64,000 bases of DNA from Hirudinaria manillensis (Eukaryota; Annelida; Clitellata; Hirudinida; Hirudinidae): the NCBI GenBank assembly GCA_034509925.1, contig CM067526.1:4065001-4129000 (forward strand), written 5' to 3'. The translations under genes and the position numbers were made by a program. The notes below the pieces were generated by a model. That model did not search any database. It saw only the letters and a program-made list of their open reading frames with translations, and was not told where the DNA came from. Below, in pieces: positions 1 to 24,689 of the stretch. Every line of letters starts with the position of its first letter. The first letter of the stretch is position 1.

Positions 1-66
1 CTCACTCACTCACTCACTCACTCACTCACTCACTCACTCACTCACTCACTCACTCACTCACTCACT
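1..66. repeat. (CTCA)n tetranucleotide microsatellite, cut by the window edge
   Basis: Pure CTCA units run from the first base to about 66. The array probably extends beyond the left edge. No gene overlaps it. Confidence 0.95.
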
Positions 67-1108
67 TTCAAAATTATTTTAAAAATTTTTGATAATTTTT
101 AATTTAATTAATAATTTTTATTGATGACTTAAAAATGAGAAGGAATTAAATGAGGCGTGGGACTTGGAAAGTGAATTCAAAAGAATGCTTCACACGTGCT
201 TCACTCACACCTGGAGTGCTTCAATCCACCTGGATGGATTTAAAAGGTCGCACAATTCTGGCCTGGAAAGGGACTGCCATCATTCACTCACTCACTCCAT
301 CGCAGATTATCACCATTACTATCATGACTACCGTGCACTGTCATCATCATCATCATCATCATCACAATCGAAGTCATCATCATCATCACCATTAACATGG
401 ACGAAGCTCAGTTTATATCAAAAAAGACGACAAAAGCTTTGGTTTTTTATGGATGAATTTTAAAACGAACAAAATGTGGACCGTTCGATGTTTTTACGGA
501 GGCTTTTTGCTTTCCTGTGGTAGTTGTTGTTGTTGCATGTGTTGTTGTTGTTGTTGTTGCATATGTTGGCAACAATGTTGAGAATTAATAACAAGTATTT
601 TCAATTGGATGTCGTTACAACTTCTTCAACTTATTAATTTAACGCTAAAATTTAATTCAAGCATATTTTTCAAATTTCTCATTTCATAAAAAAATAATTA
701 TTTCAAAATCATAACAAACTTTGCCCATAACATATAACGTACCGCCATATTGAAATAAATGTAAATGATGACCAACACTCCCTGCATCAACCACTTGTCG
801 CAGTCGTCCGATGAATTCGCGCCAAAATTTCGCGCCAGAAGAAATGACTCACGGACTTTCCTCGCACGAATTGTTGAAGTCATCATTAGCATAATTTATG
901 TGCCTTGACGTCAGATGTTGACGCTTGACTTGCAAGAAAGCACGTGGTCCCTGACACCAGGCCGAGGCTTTCCAGACGGGAAAGTTTACTTTTAAATCTC
1001 TTTCAATCTCTCCAGCTTTTCCAGGTAATCTTTGCCTGGGAATAATTTTCCGCTCGAAATATTGCGAAATGACAGACGGAAACGAGAGATGATGACGGAC
1101 GATGATGA

Positions 1109-1147
<39 letters not shown>

Positions 1148-1938
1148 AAAAAGAGAGTTATAGAGTGAGCCATCCTCCCAATTAGGTCTCAAAGTCTGAA
1201 AGTTCCAAATCCGGAAGAAGGCGCCTTGTCATGTCGTGTGTAAATTCAGTCAGCTAATCACCCACACACGTCTCTTCCATTCGCTCCTCTCCATGTGTCA
1301 CTTTTCTGAATCAGACTTTTTCCTTTTTTTTTCTTTACGACTTCTAACATCCCTCGTTAATATTAATGAAGGTCGTGCTAATAATTTATTTTAATTTATT
1401 ATAATTAGTCCACCAATGACTTGCAATCCGCACTTGCAATCGTAGGAATGTGAGTGCAACTGGCTTTTACTTGGTCTTGAGCACAAACTAATTTTAGCAT
1501 GTCAAGCCGTCTGATTAATGAATAATTTACACATAAAGATTAATTAATATTCATAGTTTTACTGCTTATTATTCAAAAAACTATGCATCTCAATTTGCCT
1601 TCATGAATTATGCACGGCCTCGAATTATCTCCAACACGACAAATGCTTGAATGTCTCACAATTTAATTTCAAAACGTATCATATTCAATTCAATGAAACT
1701 GTAATTTCAGTCGATTGTCTGGAAAAATATGCAAAATAAAAAAAAAACAAGAAAAATATGCAAACAAATAATTATAAATTATTAAACGAAGAAAAAACAA
1801 CATATACCCGGATGGTTGTGACTATCGGTGTGGCCAACAAAACTTGAACGAATGTACAAATTGACGGAAGAGCCAAAGAAAGAATCCTCATTATGTACAA
1901 TTAATATGCTGTCGTCGTCATCGTCGTCGTCAGCGCAG
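67..1938. other. 3' flank of the COUP-TF gene, no coding gene seen
   Basis: AT-rich non-coding sequence. It holds CAT/CAC-rich triplets near 345-395, GTT repeats near 520-560, a (GA)n run at about 1113-1142 and a perfect palindromic CRE-like site TGACGTCA at 906-913. On the minus strand an AATAAA poly(A) signal lies at 1390-1385, about 550 nt past the COUP-TF stop, so much of 1385-1938 is probably its 3' UTR. The short open frames here (150-463, 698-1192) are repeat-driven and resemble nothing I know. Confidence 0.6.
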
Positions 1939-8590
<6,652 letters not shown>

Positions 8591-11500
8591 ATGTTAAGCG
8601 TTTCTAAATCAAACAGAAGTTTGAACATCGATTCTGCTGGCCAGCCTTCTAGATGGATCATCGGAGCTGAATCTCCATTGGAGGAGAGTTTTACAGACAG
8701 ATTTTTCACTCTTCAGAACATGTCGATGGATTCCGAGTCGAATCGTGTCTCAAACCTCATCGAAGATTGTGAATCAAAGACACTGCTGCTTCACATTCTC
8801 AGAGAGAAACAAGCGGAGTGCACGAAAGACGAGTTTGAATCAATTGGTACCTGTTGCATTATTTTTGGATTTGAACTTTAATTTTATTCTCCATCTGATT
8901 GCATTAAGTTATTAAATCTTTGAAATTAGGGCATAACAATGTACAATTATTTAACTTAATTTGGTGTATATTAACATATTTTACATTCCTATTGATATTT
9001 TATCCAGAATTATCTTGCGACTCACAAAAATTTTGGACGTATTTGCTCCAAACTCAAATATTGAATTGTGTTAGTATGGCCAAAGATGATATGATCTTCT
9101 ATGTGAGATACCCAATCTCAATGAACTATTACTCATCACTGGTGAGAGATATTGCATGTGTTCTTATAACATTTTAGACAAATTTTCAAAACTTTCTTCT
9201 AGAAAAAACTTCAATATTTTTTAATAATTTTTAATGTTTAGTCACATGATTATCTATATTATAGATGACATTTACTAATTTAATTTCATAAGTTTCCAAT
9301 CTCAGTTAATACTAAACAATAATATTTTGTAGGCAGAAGTTGATGTTTACAGGATCAACTCTCCTAATCTGCCCTTGTTTACAAGCACCATAATTAATTG
9401 GGAGGAGACTGTTTATCTCAACTTTATCCTGCAAAAGGTTGTAATTTCAGCAACATCTGTTTTATGATCCATTAATGAATTTTATGTCACAACTGACCAA
9501 TTGTTAAATTTAACTCTGCTGTCATAGTTTTAAACAAATTTCTGGGTTTGACTTTTTTTTTTTATTTTCTTCTGAAAATAATTTGAAATGCATTTGGAAA
9601 TTTATTTTATGTGATAATTTCACAGTTTGACTATTACATAACTTGTGGTGTCTGCACCAGAACTGGAAATAAGGAGCTGCAAGTTCTCAGCAAAATCACT
9701 CAGGTCATTTCAAGTTATTCCAGCATTCACATTAACAACATTTAATGTGTTGTCATTGACAACATGCAAATTTAAATAATAAATAATTATTAATAAATTA
9801 ATAATAATCTTGATAATCTAAACAGAAGGTATATGCTTCGCCAAGTCACAGAAACATGAGCGAGAAAGGGACGCACGAGGAAATCACTTACCCGGACATT
9901 TTCTTTACCATTGACAATTTTGAAGATGTTGGTTGAAAGTTTTGTATAGTATTTAGTATAGTTTTGTAAAGTATAGTATTTAGTATAGTTTTGTACAGTA
10001 TAGGTGTGTATAGTATTTAGTATAGTTTTCTGTAGTATAGTATTTAGTGTAGTTTTCTGTAGTATAGTATTTAGTGTAGTTTTGTATAGTATACGTGCAT
10101 TGTTTTTGTTTATGCTGACCTCTTTAGATGACAAAATGTTTCCACCTTGAAGGCATTTTCAAGTCTTGTGATCAGGGATGGTGAGTTGTTTGTCATGGAG
10201 TTGGTAGCAAAGGATCTCGATGGAAATTGTCAGGGAGTCTTGCTCAACGGGTCTCTGAGATACGAAGAATTCAAGAAGGCCTACGATGCAAGAGTAAGAG
10301 TCATTGTGATGCATCAATATTTCTTCGTCGGAAGCGATTGTGAATTAAATTATTATCGACGGATCCTACTTTGTTTCTTCAGTCAAACAGAATGGTCCAT
10401 AAAATGTCCTTTGGGTGGATTGGCAGAAAAGAACAGAAAATCGGATTTTTCAAAGTCAAGGGACCTTTAGAGAAAGGTCTCGTGGAGGCAGCAGTGGCCA
10501 GGGTTCAAGGCTCGGCACCGGACACGCCCCAGCAAACGCCCAGCATAGAAAATCTTAACGAAGCTGTTCTTGTAAGAGTTTTTCAAGAAATCGTTTCACA
10601 TTTATTTATTTAATTGGTAATATATTTTTAAAAAAAAACGGGCCTGCAGACCTATCACCATGTGTAACAAACACTCGGAATAAATAATTTCAAAATACGT
10701 GTATACATAATAATAAAATACATAATAACCACAGCATTGATGTTAAGTCTCAAGACTTAAGTCCTGGCATTCCACTAAATGTCATTTATGTTAAAAATAT
10801 TTGCATCCTAATAATATAATAACAACTTTTTTGCACTTTTTTCCGTCAGTCCGACTTTGGCCATAGGAGGATGAGCGACCCCAACATGAGCAGAAATTAC
10901 CAGTTTTACGGAGCCAATCTGCAGAGGCACAAGTCGAGATCCGAGAACGAAAACGTCGACAAAACGGGACTCTGTTCGAGCAATGAAGTGACTGCTAAAA
11001 ACTTGGAAGAAGGTGAACCTTTGAGACCGAAGGCGGTCTAGTTAACCAACTAACCAATTAATTAATAATGAATAATGCTTTACTACATAGGATTAAATGA
11101 TTCCTTTAATTAATGACAGGAAATTGAATTGTTGTTTGTACGTTTTTGACTCTTTCAGAGCTGGACAATGCCCAGGAGAATTACTATGGTTTTGTAGGCA
11201 AATCTTTTGGACAGGCTTGGCATTGGTTCAAGGAGCACATGAGAGCAAATAGCACACCTTTGAACTGCTTCTTGACCTACGTTTCCCTCCCTTGGCACAG
11301 GATCGTAGCAGGTGAGTCAAAAAAATTTGCAATTCATACACACTCGTGTGTTCGTGTCCATCTCTGCTATCGATGGTCCACCGAGGTCTTCGGACCAAAG
11401 CCTCGGTCCGTCTCTTCAAAAAGACGACCGAACTTGACCTTATATAGGAAACATATCTTGTTCAGTAACAACGACAACGATCGATTTGCGAGCACCGTCG

Positions 11501-11603
11501 TCAGAGTTTCTTGATCCTTCAAGAGTTGCTTCATCAATGCTTTTGCTTTGCAGACCTTCTGGATCCTCGGGAGCATCCTCTCATATCCCGCAACATTCCT
11601 TAG
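8591..11603 (+). CDS. KIAA0930 (C22orf9) homologue, DUF2045 protein
   Basis: Conserved animal protein of unknown molecular function. Ten exons (8591-8846, 9008-9141, 9333-9437, 9626-9703, 9826-9927, 10153-10293, 10383-10571, 10850-11012, 11159-11311, 11554-11603) join in frame to 456 residues, somewhat longer than the human protein. Family landmarks read in order: KDDMIFYVRYP (about residue 118), INWEETVYLNFILQKFDYYI, TCGVCTR, YASPSHRNMSEKG, TYPDIFFTIDNFED, a GSLRYEEFKKAYDAR block, HKMSFGW, KVKGP, a Ser-rich variable stretch, and the C-terminal LTYVSLPWHRIVADLLD. The first about 85 residues, before the conserved FWTYL block, resemble nothing I know. I see no signal peptide or membrane segment. 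A poly(A) signal AATAAA lies at 11906-11911. The start is the first ATG of the open exon; upstream coding exons cannot be excluded. Confidence 0.93.
9940..10095. repeat. Minisatellite in KIAA0930-homologue intron 5
   Basis: Imperfect units of roughly 25 bp built from GTATAGTATTTAGTATAGTTTT run between the exon ending at 9927 and the one starting at 10153. Variants TTTTGTA and TTTTCTGTA alternate. Confidence 0.85.
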
Positions 11604-12185
11604 TCGTTTCGAACTTTTCACTCCTGCAGTATAAGCAACCGTATTGTTTCCGTTTTTTTACTCATCATTCCATCTCACGTGCAAGTCGATGGTAATTTGA
11701 ATCATTTGATGATTTTTGTACGTCCGTTCCTAGGTCTAAGAATCACTTCAGCGAGTTCAGGTTGTATTTTTTGATGCTTAAGATGAAAATTTGTGGTCGT
11801 CTGACTCTGCAGAAAAGTTTATTTATTTATTTACTTATTTATTTTGAGTTTTATTGTCACAAATCCATGCTAAAGAGTTCATTGTTTTTCATTTTTGCAA
11901 TGCTGAATAAAACCATTTTGGAATTCAACTACTGAATTATTATTATTATTTCATTGTACAAACACCACCAAAATATTTTATGTGGTTAAAGTGGATTGGA
12001 AAGTGTATTGGACTCTACAAATACCCGCCTTAGAAGTCAAATACCGCATCGGATACGCAATGCAATTGTCGGCTGTAAAAACTGCACGAGACACAAGGCA
12101 TTCGAGAAAGTCAAGATGTCATGCAAGCTAGAAAAGTTTAATTATAATAAGAGGTTTTCAGTTCGAGAAGAAGATCCAGAAGATC
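11604..12185. other. Tail-to-tail spacer between the KIAA0930 homologue and GART
   Basis: 582 bp between two convergent stop codons. It carries a plus-strand AATAAA at 11906-11911 for the left gene. An ATTTATTT-rich run at about 11819-11846 supplies several minus-strand AATAAA motifs for GART. The minus-strand signals lie beyond the plus-strand stop and vice versa, so the two 3' UTRs probably come close or overlap. Confidence 0.6.
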
Positions 12186-18425
<6,240 letters not shown>

Positions 18426-19982
18426 TCTTTTGCTGCTTCAAACAAGATAAGACAGGCACAACCACGTGAAGACCACTCACCAAAAGTAGATCTTTGTCAG
18501 AAAACGTACAATGGCTTTTTGTCTCGGAAGAGTCAAAAATTAAAAACATTTTTATATTACACAAAATATATTAAAAAAAACATTATTATTTTAGATGTAC
18601 TTAATAAAATTTATAAATTTAATTCTACTCTTTCAAGTGTAATCATGTCAAGATTCAGGCTTCAATTCGAACATTTCATTGACATTGTAAGTTAATAATA
18701 AGGTATTATTGCCAGAGAATTATCGAAAACTGTACTTACTTCAACCTCAAGATATGGGAAATGCATCTCAAGAATATATGTGTGTTACGATTTCATAAAA
18801 TAAAGTCTTGGTTGACAGCAGACTATTTCATTAAAATTATTTACATCAAAGGTCAATGATATAATGTGAAATAACCAAAGGTTGGTACTATTCTTTTACA
18901 TGTATTCAACGTGTTTTACATTCATCATATATTTACCTGTCAATGTCAGGTGGGATCACATAAATCGATTAATGCATTGATTGATGTAATGGGAGACGAA
19001 TTAGAGAATGATTTAATCGAGAATGCCCAAAGGGGACTTTGTGCTATAAGATGGCAAAAACTACTTTTATTTGCAATAAGTTGTTTTGAATTTTAATTAT
19101 GCAACTCTTGAAGAGTCTGATAGCTGCTACAATAATCTTTTAGGCCAGGATATCTTGAATCAATTCCTAAATTTTGCAATTCTAAAAGTTACATGTTTAT
19201 GTGTGCCACTAAACTTCAAATTAACACGTTTTTCAATGTATTATTTTTGTAATATTTTGACATGATGAACAAGAATCAAATTAACATGTAACAAATAGAC
19301 GTGTTGCTCATTGCTCCTCGTTAAGTAATAATTAGGTCTTCAATTTAATCTTCGCGTTATTTAGTTTAGAATCTTACAGTTAACAAATGCTTCACTTTTA
19401 AAATAACTCAAAACTTTAGTTTTCCTATTTATTCTATCACTTAAACTTTAAAATGTTTAATATTAAAAACCGATGTCTCTGATCACTTTTTTTCTTATTG
19501 GTGTTTTTACTTTTGTCTCGTAAACAAAATACTGTCTTCCTGCTGATACGGTTCTAAGTTGGAATATTTAATATCGCATTTTGAGACGTCTGGGTTTCTT
19601 TGGTCGTTGATTTTCACTAAACACAGCTTCTAGGGAATTTACGCCTCTACCGTATAAAGGTATCTTACTATATTTGCTTTATTTTTCTTGTAGTATCTCA
19701 AATGGCTCTTTCACAAAATGTCTTTCGCAAAGAATAATTGAAGGATATCTTATAGTATCGTTTGATTTATTGCTTTTATATCAGCTGACATATTGTTTGG
19801 TCTACTCATATACTGGAAGTTTCGCACATGATTATATCTAGAAGTTAACATGTAGAAATTGAACCTAGCAATGATGTCGATTAAAATGCACTAACCATTA
19901 TAACTCTTTATGAAAATGTTTAAGCATGTAATGATGTAAGACAACGTTATCATATAACTTTAAAGTCTTTAAAATTGTTTAG
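18426..19982. other. Head-to-head spacer between GART and UBE2J2
   Basis: About 1.55 kb, AT-rich, with no supportable gene. It should hold the GART promoter next to 18426 and a non-coding first exon of UBE2J2, because the UBE2J2 start codon sits directly behind a splice acceptor. No TATA box or CpG-rich block stands out. The open frame at 18911-19096 has no recognisable features. Confidence 0.5.
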
Positions 19983-21358
19983 ATGCCAGCAGGCCATGGT
20001 CCTTCTGCTTACCTGAGGTTGAAGCAGGACTATGTCAGGATGAAAAGGGATCCTGTACCATACATTGTGGCTGAACCCCTTGGCAGTAACATCCTTGAAT
20101 GGTAAATATAACTTTACAATATTTTCAGTCATTTACTTTTGATAAAACTAATGCTGGCAAATATTTTGCACTGGTTTTAGTTATTGTTGTTGTTGTTGTT
20201 TTTGAATAGCACAAACAAATTTCTATTAAACACTCTAACGAATTCACTTAATGGGATTGCATGATTTGAAAAATCTTGTTTAAAATTACTTTAGGCATTA
20301 TGTTGTCAGAGGACCAGAGAACTCGTTATATGAAGGTGAGAAAGGGTATTGTTTTAATTAAAATTGGGTATAGATTACTATAAGATATATAAAAGGTATA
20401 TGTGAATCACTGATAAGATAATCTTGTGAATTCATAATTATTATTATTATTATGAATCAACATTTATGACTTCATCATCCTAAAAATTCCAGGCGGATAT
20501 TACCACGGCAAGCTGGTGTTCCCCACCGATTTTCCGTTCAAGCCACCGAGTATTTACATGCTCACACCGAACGGAAGGTTTGCCATCAACAGGAGGTTGT
20601 CATCTGATTTGGCCATTTTATTTTATATCATCTAATTCATGTCTCTTAACGTTAAAAGCCAATAATTTTTGCTGTTGAAAGGTTGTGTCTGTCGATGAGT
20701 GATTTCCATCCAGACACGTGGAACCCTGCCTGGACGGTCTCAACCATACTCACAGGATTGCTTAGTTTTATGGTATCATTATTTTATTTATTTCTGCTGA
20801 AAGCAACCACCTTTAACTAATAAGACTTTTATATATTTTTAATGTCTTTATTACAGTTGGAAAATACCAGAACATTTGGTAGCATCGACACCAATGACAT
20901 TGCTGTAAGTGAATTGTTTATTTTGAAAAAATAAAAATAAAACAAGCTCTAAAAACGTGAACCAATCGTAGAAAAGACAACTCGCAGCACAGAGTGGATC
21001 GTATAACCTCAAAGACCGCACCTTCTGCGAACTTTTCCCAGACGTGGCGAAGGTTGGTTCTACTGCCATTTTAGGTTTAGATTCAACAATTGCACTGAAT
21101 TATTTTCAAGTATTTACATGTGCCTGCTCACTACAACATTCACCATTCTGAAATATACAGGAAATTGAAGCCAAATTAACTGAACAATCCAGTAAGGGCC
21201 ACAAGATCACATCCTTACAAAAAAAAACTGAGTCTCCTGCAGACAAGAGAAACAAATTCTATTCCAAAGCTCTTCTAAATATTGCCTTCATGTTTGGGTT
21301 TGCACTGTTTGCTTATGCAGTCAAGAACGTAGTGAGTTGTGTAATGGAAGACCTTTGA
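19983..21358 (+). CDS. UBE2J2: Tail-anchored ubiquitin-conjugating enzyme E2 J2 (Ubc6 family)
   Basis: ER-membrane E2 that hands ubiquitin to ER-associated degradation ligases. Seven exons (19983-20101, 20295-20335, 20493-20595, 20682-20772, 20857-20904, 20972-21052, 21161-21358) join to 226 residues, a little shorter than vertebrate UBE2J2. The UBC fold is recognisable from [20 protein letters not shown] and [14 protein letters not shown]. The Ubc6-type active site follows: [20 protein letters not shown], catalytic Cys in RLCLS at about residue 91. A charged linker then leads to a C-terminal membrane anchor ([20 protein letters not shown], about residues 198-217) and a short lumenal end. ATG lies directly at an acceptor (TTTAG before ATG), so an upstream exon exists; it may add a few N-terminal residues. 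AATAAA lies at 21422-21427, 64 nt after the stop. Confidence 0.95.
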
Positions 21359-21604
21359 AATGACACGTGGTTGGGTCAGATGCAGACGTCTGAATTATCA
21401 AAGTTATCTCTATTATGGTGAAATAAATTTAGCCTGCTTCCTGTTTGTTAACTTTATGGCTTAATCATCTATTCATTAAGAGCTTAAACAACAAGCTGAA
21501 AAAGGAGAACTGTTTTCGGTGTTACAAGGTTCAACCATTAAGAGGTTGAATATTTTTTTATGAATTTGAAGGTACAAAAAATTCCACTCAGTGTAAAAGT
21601 AGTA

Positions 21605-21820
21605 TATTTTAATTTTTATCTGATTTGGTTAACATCTGGGGTATGCTAGACAAGCTAAAAAAAAGTGCGCAGCAATTGATTGAGTAAATTGATCAGGTTG
21701 GGTGTTATACTTTGCCTATTTTAATTTTTATCTGATTTCGTTAAACTTTGCGGCATGCTCAAAAAGTGCACAGCACTCATCACAAATCGATTGAGTAAAT
21801 TGATCGGATCAGGTGTTATT
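21605..21820. repeat. Diverged tandem duplication, 112-bp period, downstream of UBE2J2
   Basis: Copy 1 (21605-21716) and copy 2 (21717-21820) both begin TATTTTAATTTTTATCTGAT. They share GGTATGCT/GGCATGCT, AAAAGTGC-CAGCA, GATTGAGTAAATTGATC and GGTGTTAT in the same order, with substitutions and small indels between. The rest of 21359-22467 has no gene that I can support. Confidence 0.85.
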
Positions 21821-22467
21821 CAAAGGTAGAGTGTTTAGATAATGTTCATTCTGAAGACATTTTGCTCAACTGTCATGGCTACTAAATTATGAATCCCAAT
21901 TCTGTACAAGCTTTGCTTATTTCTGGTAACTCCTTTTTGTGTTCATCCACCACTTGAAGGATGAATTGAAAAGGTGCCTCAGACTTTACTTCAAACTTTC
22001 CTTTGATTTTGATCTAATTTTGAGAAGGGGGCTTAACTGGATTGACAGATTTGGCCAATGGACTGATCATTGTCATGTCTCAGAAATGAAATCAAAGAGG
22101 GAATAGTCTATATCATCTTGCATGTTCCAGATGCAATTATTTAGTAGAATATGGAAGCTAAATAGTCAAATAAATTAGAGCATCACCCCACACCTCTGCA
22201 CAATAGTTGACAGCAAAAGACTTCTCAATGTTCAAGGGTGTGGCACAAAACATCATGGAAGCACCATGTCAAGTTACTGTGTTTATATCAACCAATTTTT
22301 AAACTGATCCTCACAAGAATTAATTTAAAGTTAATAACTGCCTCTGATGTTAAGATCCCCCTCATAAGCCAATCCATGTTATGAATCCATCTTTTACCTA
22401 TTCCCAAAACCAACAATCCAACAACGTGAATACATGCCAATTTATTCAACAGTTATTCATGTTTGAG

Positions 22468-23634
22468 TTATTTGCCCTTCTTGGCCTTGAGTTTCCTCTG
22501 GTAGAACTCGAGCTCCCTTCCCTCCAGAATGTATCCGTCGCAACGGCCGCACTTTCCTGGACGAGAGGCGACGCAAGCCAACAGCTTTCCGCTTGCAAAC
22601 TGCTCTTCGAGGGCGGTCTCGATCTTGGCAGTCTTCTTTCGGGCTTCGTACTTTCTTTCGGTCTTCTTCGACCTCTTTTTGTTCAAGACAGCTTCTTCCT
22701 CAGCAGTCTGGAAATCAACATCACAGATCAATTTCAAAGCCCTCTTGATGACCAGAGATGATAACCTACCAGCTTGACTCCCTTCTTCCTTCCAAGGGGG
22801 AGAGCATAGTGGGCTTCATACCAGTTCCTGAATGGGGCAGCATCAATCTGGATGATGCAGTTCTTCACCAAGGTCTTGGTTCTGACGAGCTCGTTGTTGC
22901 TAGCATTGTAGACAACATCCAAAACTCTCGTCTTTCTTGTGACGGCTAATTTAATTTTGACAATTCATTATTTAATAAATGCTGCAAAATATTATGTATC
23001 ATACACACCTTCTGAACCCCAGGCGAAGTTTCCAGCATCGAGCCTCATGGCACGGTACTTCTTGTTTCCACCCCTGACCCTGATGGTGTGGATCCTCCTG
23101 GGTCCAATCTTGGTGTTTCCTGAAGGACGTCCGAGCTCAAACTTCCTCTTCTTACGGATCTGGACCTGACGTCCTCCAGTCTTTCGTCTCTTGTGCCATT
23201 TGTCTCTTGAGATACCTTAGGAGAAGATATTCACATTATACTTAAGTTTTTAAAATTGGGATGACATTCAGAGTAACTATGACTTCAAAAATCATTGATT
23301 TTCACCATACGATAAATTTCATCACAATGTCATTCCTTACGTATTTTTAAATTGGTTGCAGTCAGTGTAACTATGACTAAGAATCATGATTATCAATTGA
23401 AAGTTTTTCATCACTCCGCAACCAATGAGTATATTATTACGGACATGCCAAGCGCATTCATAGTAACTATGACAATAAAATCAGTTGATCAATTTAAAAG
23501 ATATAATCATTATGCATCCAGGGCAGTCCCTAATATCAAAAATTCTAAAGGCGATACAATTTTCATTACAAAAACAAGATTTAAACCCAATGTGATAATC
23601 CAGAAGCAAAACGTGTTTATTTAAACATACCCAT
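22468..23634 (-). CDS. RPS8: 40S ribosomal protein S8 (eS8)
   Basis: Component of the small ribosomal subunit. Four exons (23634-23631, 23215-23009, 22945-22770, 22707-22468) give exactly 208 residues, the human length. The protein starts [16 protein letters not shown], contains [39 protein letters not shown] and [14 protein letters not shown], and ends [17 protein letters not shown]...KAKKGK. Exon 1 codes only ATGG, a common ribosomal-protein layout. Introns 2 and 3 are only 63 and 62 nt, whereas intron 1 is 415 nt and houses snoRNAs. AATAAA lies at 22446-22441, 22 nt after the stop, so the 3' UTR is very short. A pyrimidine tract CTTCCTTTTT near 23675-23683 suits a TOP-type transcription start. 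Confidence 0.98.
23261..23333 (-). ncRNA. SNORD46: Box C/D snoRNA, SNORD46-like, copy A (RPS8 intron 1)
   Basis: On the minus strand box C GTGATGA (23325-23319) and box D CTGA (23271-23268) are flanked by a 7-bp terminal stem, ATGACAT (23333-23327) with ATGTCAT (23267-23261). The 13 nt directly before box D (23284-23272) read AGTCATAGTTACT, perfectly complementary to AGTAACTATGACT in the universally conserved core of 28S rRNA. The fifth base before box D pairs with the second A of GTAAC, which is yeast 25S A2256 / human 28S A3739, the SNORD46/snR63 target. Human SNORD46 also lies in an RPS8 intron. Confidence 0.9.
23351..23426 (-). ncRNA. SNORD46: Box C/D snoRNA, SNORD46-like, copy B (RPS8 intron 1)
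   Basis: Box C GTGATGA (23414-23408), box D CTGA (23365-23362) and a perfect 9-bp terminal stem, ATTGGTTGC (23426-23418) with GCAACCAAT (23359-23351). The guide AGTCATAGTTAC (23378-23367) is 12 nt complementary to the same 28S segment as copy A, with the same fifth-base register. It is the best-formed of the three copies. Confidence 0.9.
23452..23517 (-). ncRNA. Degenerate SNORD46-like C/D snoRNA, copy C (RPS8 intron 1)
   Basis: The same 12-nt guide GTCATAGTTACT (23473-23462) sits in the same register, but the boxes are off consensus: box C ATGATTA (23510-23504) and box D ATGA (23461-23458). The terminal stem is only about 5 bp, ATGCAT against ATGCGC. It may be a decaying duplicate or a weakly processed snoRNA. 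Confidence 0.5.
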
Positions 23635-24689
23635 GTTGGATTAAACGACGCGACCAATACACGCGAGACGGTAAAAAGGAAGTTAGCTCTTATGTATCAC
23701 AAGAGAATGCAGAATAAAGAGATAAATAATAAATTAAATGAACATTTTTAATATTGGATGTGCAGAACAATTTTAAATTATTTTATAATTTAGTAAAAAA
23801 ATAAAAAACGAAAATGTACTGAAACTTTTGTAGGAGAGATAAGACCAGCTTAATACGAAACACATATCAAATATTTCTTTAAATTTTACTGTGTATAACA
23901 TAGTTAAATTAGAGTGATCAAAATTTGATATTCAATTGAACTAGTTAGTAATGTTAATCACCGGATACCATCAACTTCAGTCTCATGCTTTGAGAGTTTA
24001 TAAAATATTTATTCGAGGATTTCAGGATCATGTTAATACATTTATGTTGATCCACAAGGGGATATGTAAATGTATAATAGAAATGTTTCTTTGGAAGCAC
24101 TCGAAATAGGTCCAATTGCTTTGTATGTATAGAGTGATAACTACATGAACAGGTCTTCTATTCGACGAACTAATTTAAAGCAAGACAGCCAAAAAACTGG
24201 ATATATAACGTTTAACTGATTTATTATACAGACATACATTTTTAAAATACTACGGATAAAACCCTTTAATCTATGTTGGCTTATAATAAAAAAAAGCATG
24301 AAGTGCTGCTTTTAGGAGTATCAATTCAATTCAGTCCAACCCAGCCCAAAAATAACTTGAGGAATTTCAATTTTTTAGGCAATTTGTGATATTTCTCTCT
24401 GGATGCCTTCCTATTTTAAGATAACGATTTGTCACATAGAGCCGTCTTGTTTTAGCAGAACGAACCTTTTTAAGCTTGAAAATAAAGTCAATAATTACTA
24501 TTTTTTATTTGTATAGAAGTTTTATAAAGTCTTCAAGGGTTTATTTTTCAATAACAACATTTTCATAACACGTATTGAGAACTCGCGATTATTTCACCTC
24601 GTGTAAATTTTACGGTTTTGTTGCGTGTGGTGTATTCACTTTTTTTGATTCTTTTACGAATAACTTTTTGAATAACAGATATATACTTT
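23635..24689. other. Head-to-head spacer between RPS8 and the METTL21-type gene
   Basis: RPS8 5' UTR and promoter lie at 23635 to about 23700, including the TOP-like tract. The remainder is AT-rich with no gene seen. A plausible splice acceptor (AATAACAG at 24672-24679) sits just before the METTL21 start codon, so that gene may have a non-coding first exon here. Confidence 0.55.

Noticed and set aside
18911-19096. Small open frame before UBE2J2 as an upstream exon
   Set aside because: No matching splice donor or conserved residues; the upstream UBE2J2 exon could not be placed.
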